From Streptomyces sp. MspMP-M5 (lineage in GTDB: Bacteria; Actinomycetota; Actinomycetes; Streptomycetales; Streptomycetaceae): DNA of 64,000 nucleotides. Shown here in pieces: positions 63,544-64,000 of this stretch; position 1 is the stretch's first letter, and every line of letters starts with the position of its first letter. Where the stretch lies: contig NZ_KB891879.1 in assembly GCF_000373585.1 (NCBI RefSeq), forward strand, positions 105,229-169,228. The letters are read 5' to 3'. Under the pieces are notes generated by a model. The model was not told where the DNA came from. It did no database searches and was given only the letters and a program-made list of their open reading frames with translations. Both the position numbers and the translations under genes were made by a program.

Positions 63544-64000
63544 GTGGACCTCCTGCGTGCCGAGGCCGGCTACGCCCACCCCCTCCCCGGCGGCCGCAGC
63601 TCCGTCGCCCTCCTCCTGGGCAGCGCTGCCTACGAGAAGTACAACCCCAACTACGCAGGCGGGGACATCGGTGCAGGAGCGATCACGCTCAAGCAGAGCC
63701 TGGCCCGGCCCGCCCCCCAGACCGCCCCGTACCGCACTCCGCTCCGTTCCGCGGTCTCTACCGGTGTTCCGCCACCACTCCTCCTGGCCCGGCGTGCATG
63801 GCATGTGCGGCTACCCCGCGGCCCGCTCGGTACTGCGTCACGAATTCGGCATCCGCGAAGCCCCGGCGCTCGCACCTTGAACTCCGCACGCCGAGCCGGG
63901 TTGGTGAGCCGCGTCCGGTCCACGCTGGGCACGCCCGGGGCTCGCCCGAAGGCTCGCGCATCGGCGGTGACGCTTCGCCAGGCACTGTCCGGCCGGCCGG
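63544..64000 (+). pseudogene. Open frame to the window edge, first 60 codons protein-like
   Basis: From a GTG at 63544 the frame reads DLLRAEAGYAHPLPGGRSSV, ALLLGSAAYEKYNPNYAGGD and IGAGAITLKQSLARP with strong third-position GC. After about 63720 the bias fades although the frame stays open to the end. It probably continues the decayed plasmid/phage gene block. No family recognised. Confidence 0.3.

Overview
GC content of roughly 70%, strong third-position GC in the genes, GTG/ATG starts with GGAGG-type ribosome sites, long runs of GTGA/ATGA stop-start overlaps and a few rare TTA codons all point to a Streptomyces or close actinomycete. The mix of one central-metabolism gene (argG) with secondary-metabolism genes, small secreted proteins, truncated genes and transposase remnants suggests a chromosome arm (inference).

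Layout. 1-19.7 kb: mostly ordinary accessory genes. These are a small secreted two-cysteine protein, a HAD-like gene broken by one TAG codon, argG, an amino-acid permease, an MHS-family transporter, an SDR, a methyltransferase, a broken MFS gene, an EamA exporter with an XRE-cupin regulator and a 32-bp palindrome, an Mrr-type endonuclease, a two-component pair, small membrane/YCII/cupin proteins, a LysR regulator followed by an FAD aromatic hydroxylase, and an SPW-repeat membrane protein.

19.98-32.0 kb: the most interesting region, two divergent operons around a 0.7-kb gene-free promoter region. The minus-strand operon reads ACP, class III aminotransferase, hotdog thioesterase, hotdog dehydratase, ketosynthase, a Cys-less half-ketosynthase, an AMP-ligase-like protein and a luciferase-like oxidoreductase. 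The plus-strand operon reads nucleoside-deoxyribosyltransferase-like, dihydroorotate-dehydrogenase-like, creatininase-like, ATP-grasp ligase and MFS exporter. Most neighbours overlap by 4 nt. I read this as one biosynthetic gene cluster making an acyl/amino product joined to a nitrogen-containing unit. I do not recognise it as any described cluster.

32-48.7 kb: family 5 uracil-DNA glycosylase, DUF488 protein, phosphotriesterase-like protein, a uridine-kinase-like P-loop protein, an atypical SDR, a ZIP metal transporter with an iron box, and much decayed DNA: an IS5-type remnant, WXG-like/RHS/PLP-decarboxylase fragments, and a decayed apparent 3-hydroxybutyrate/PHB catabolic locus with a triple helically phased operator. 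Between these lie two small secreted proteins, a DinB protein and a VOC protein.

48.7-55.4 kb: an MMPL exporter and a second minimal acyl-chain locus (FabF-type ketosynthase, alpha-oxoamine synthase, ACP). 56-64 kb: serine hydrolase, DUF4097 protein, a two-component pair whose kinase is frameshifted, small membrane proteins, fragments of an EF-G-like GTPase and a plasmid/phage primase, and a second copy of the small secreted two-cysteine protein family found at the left end. No rRNA, tRNA or CRISPR array was seen.
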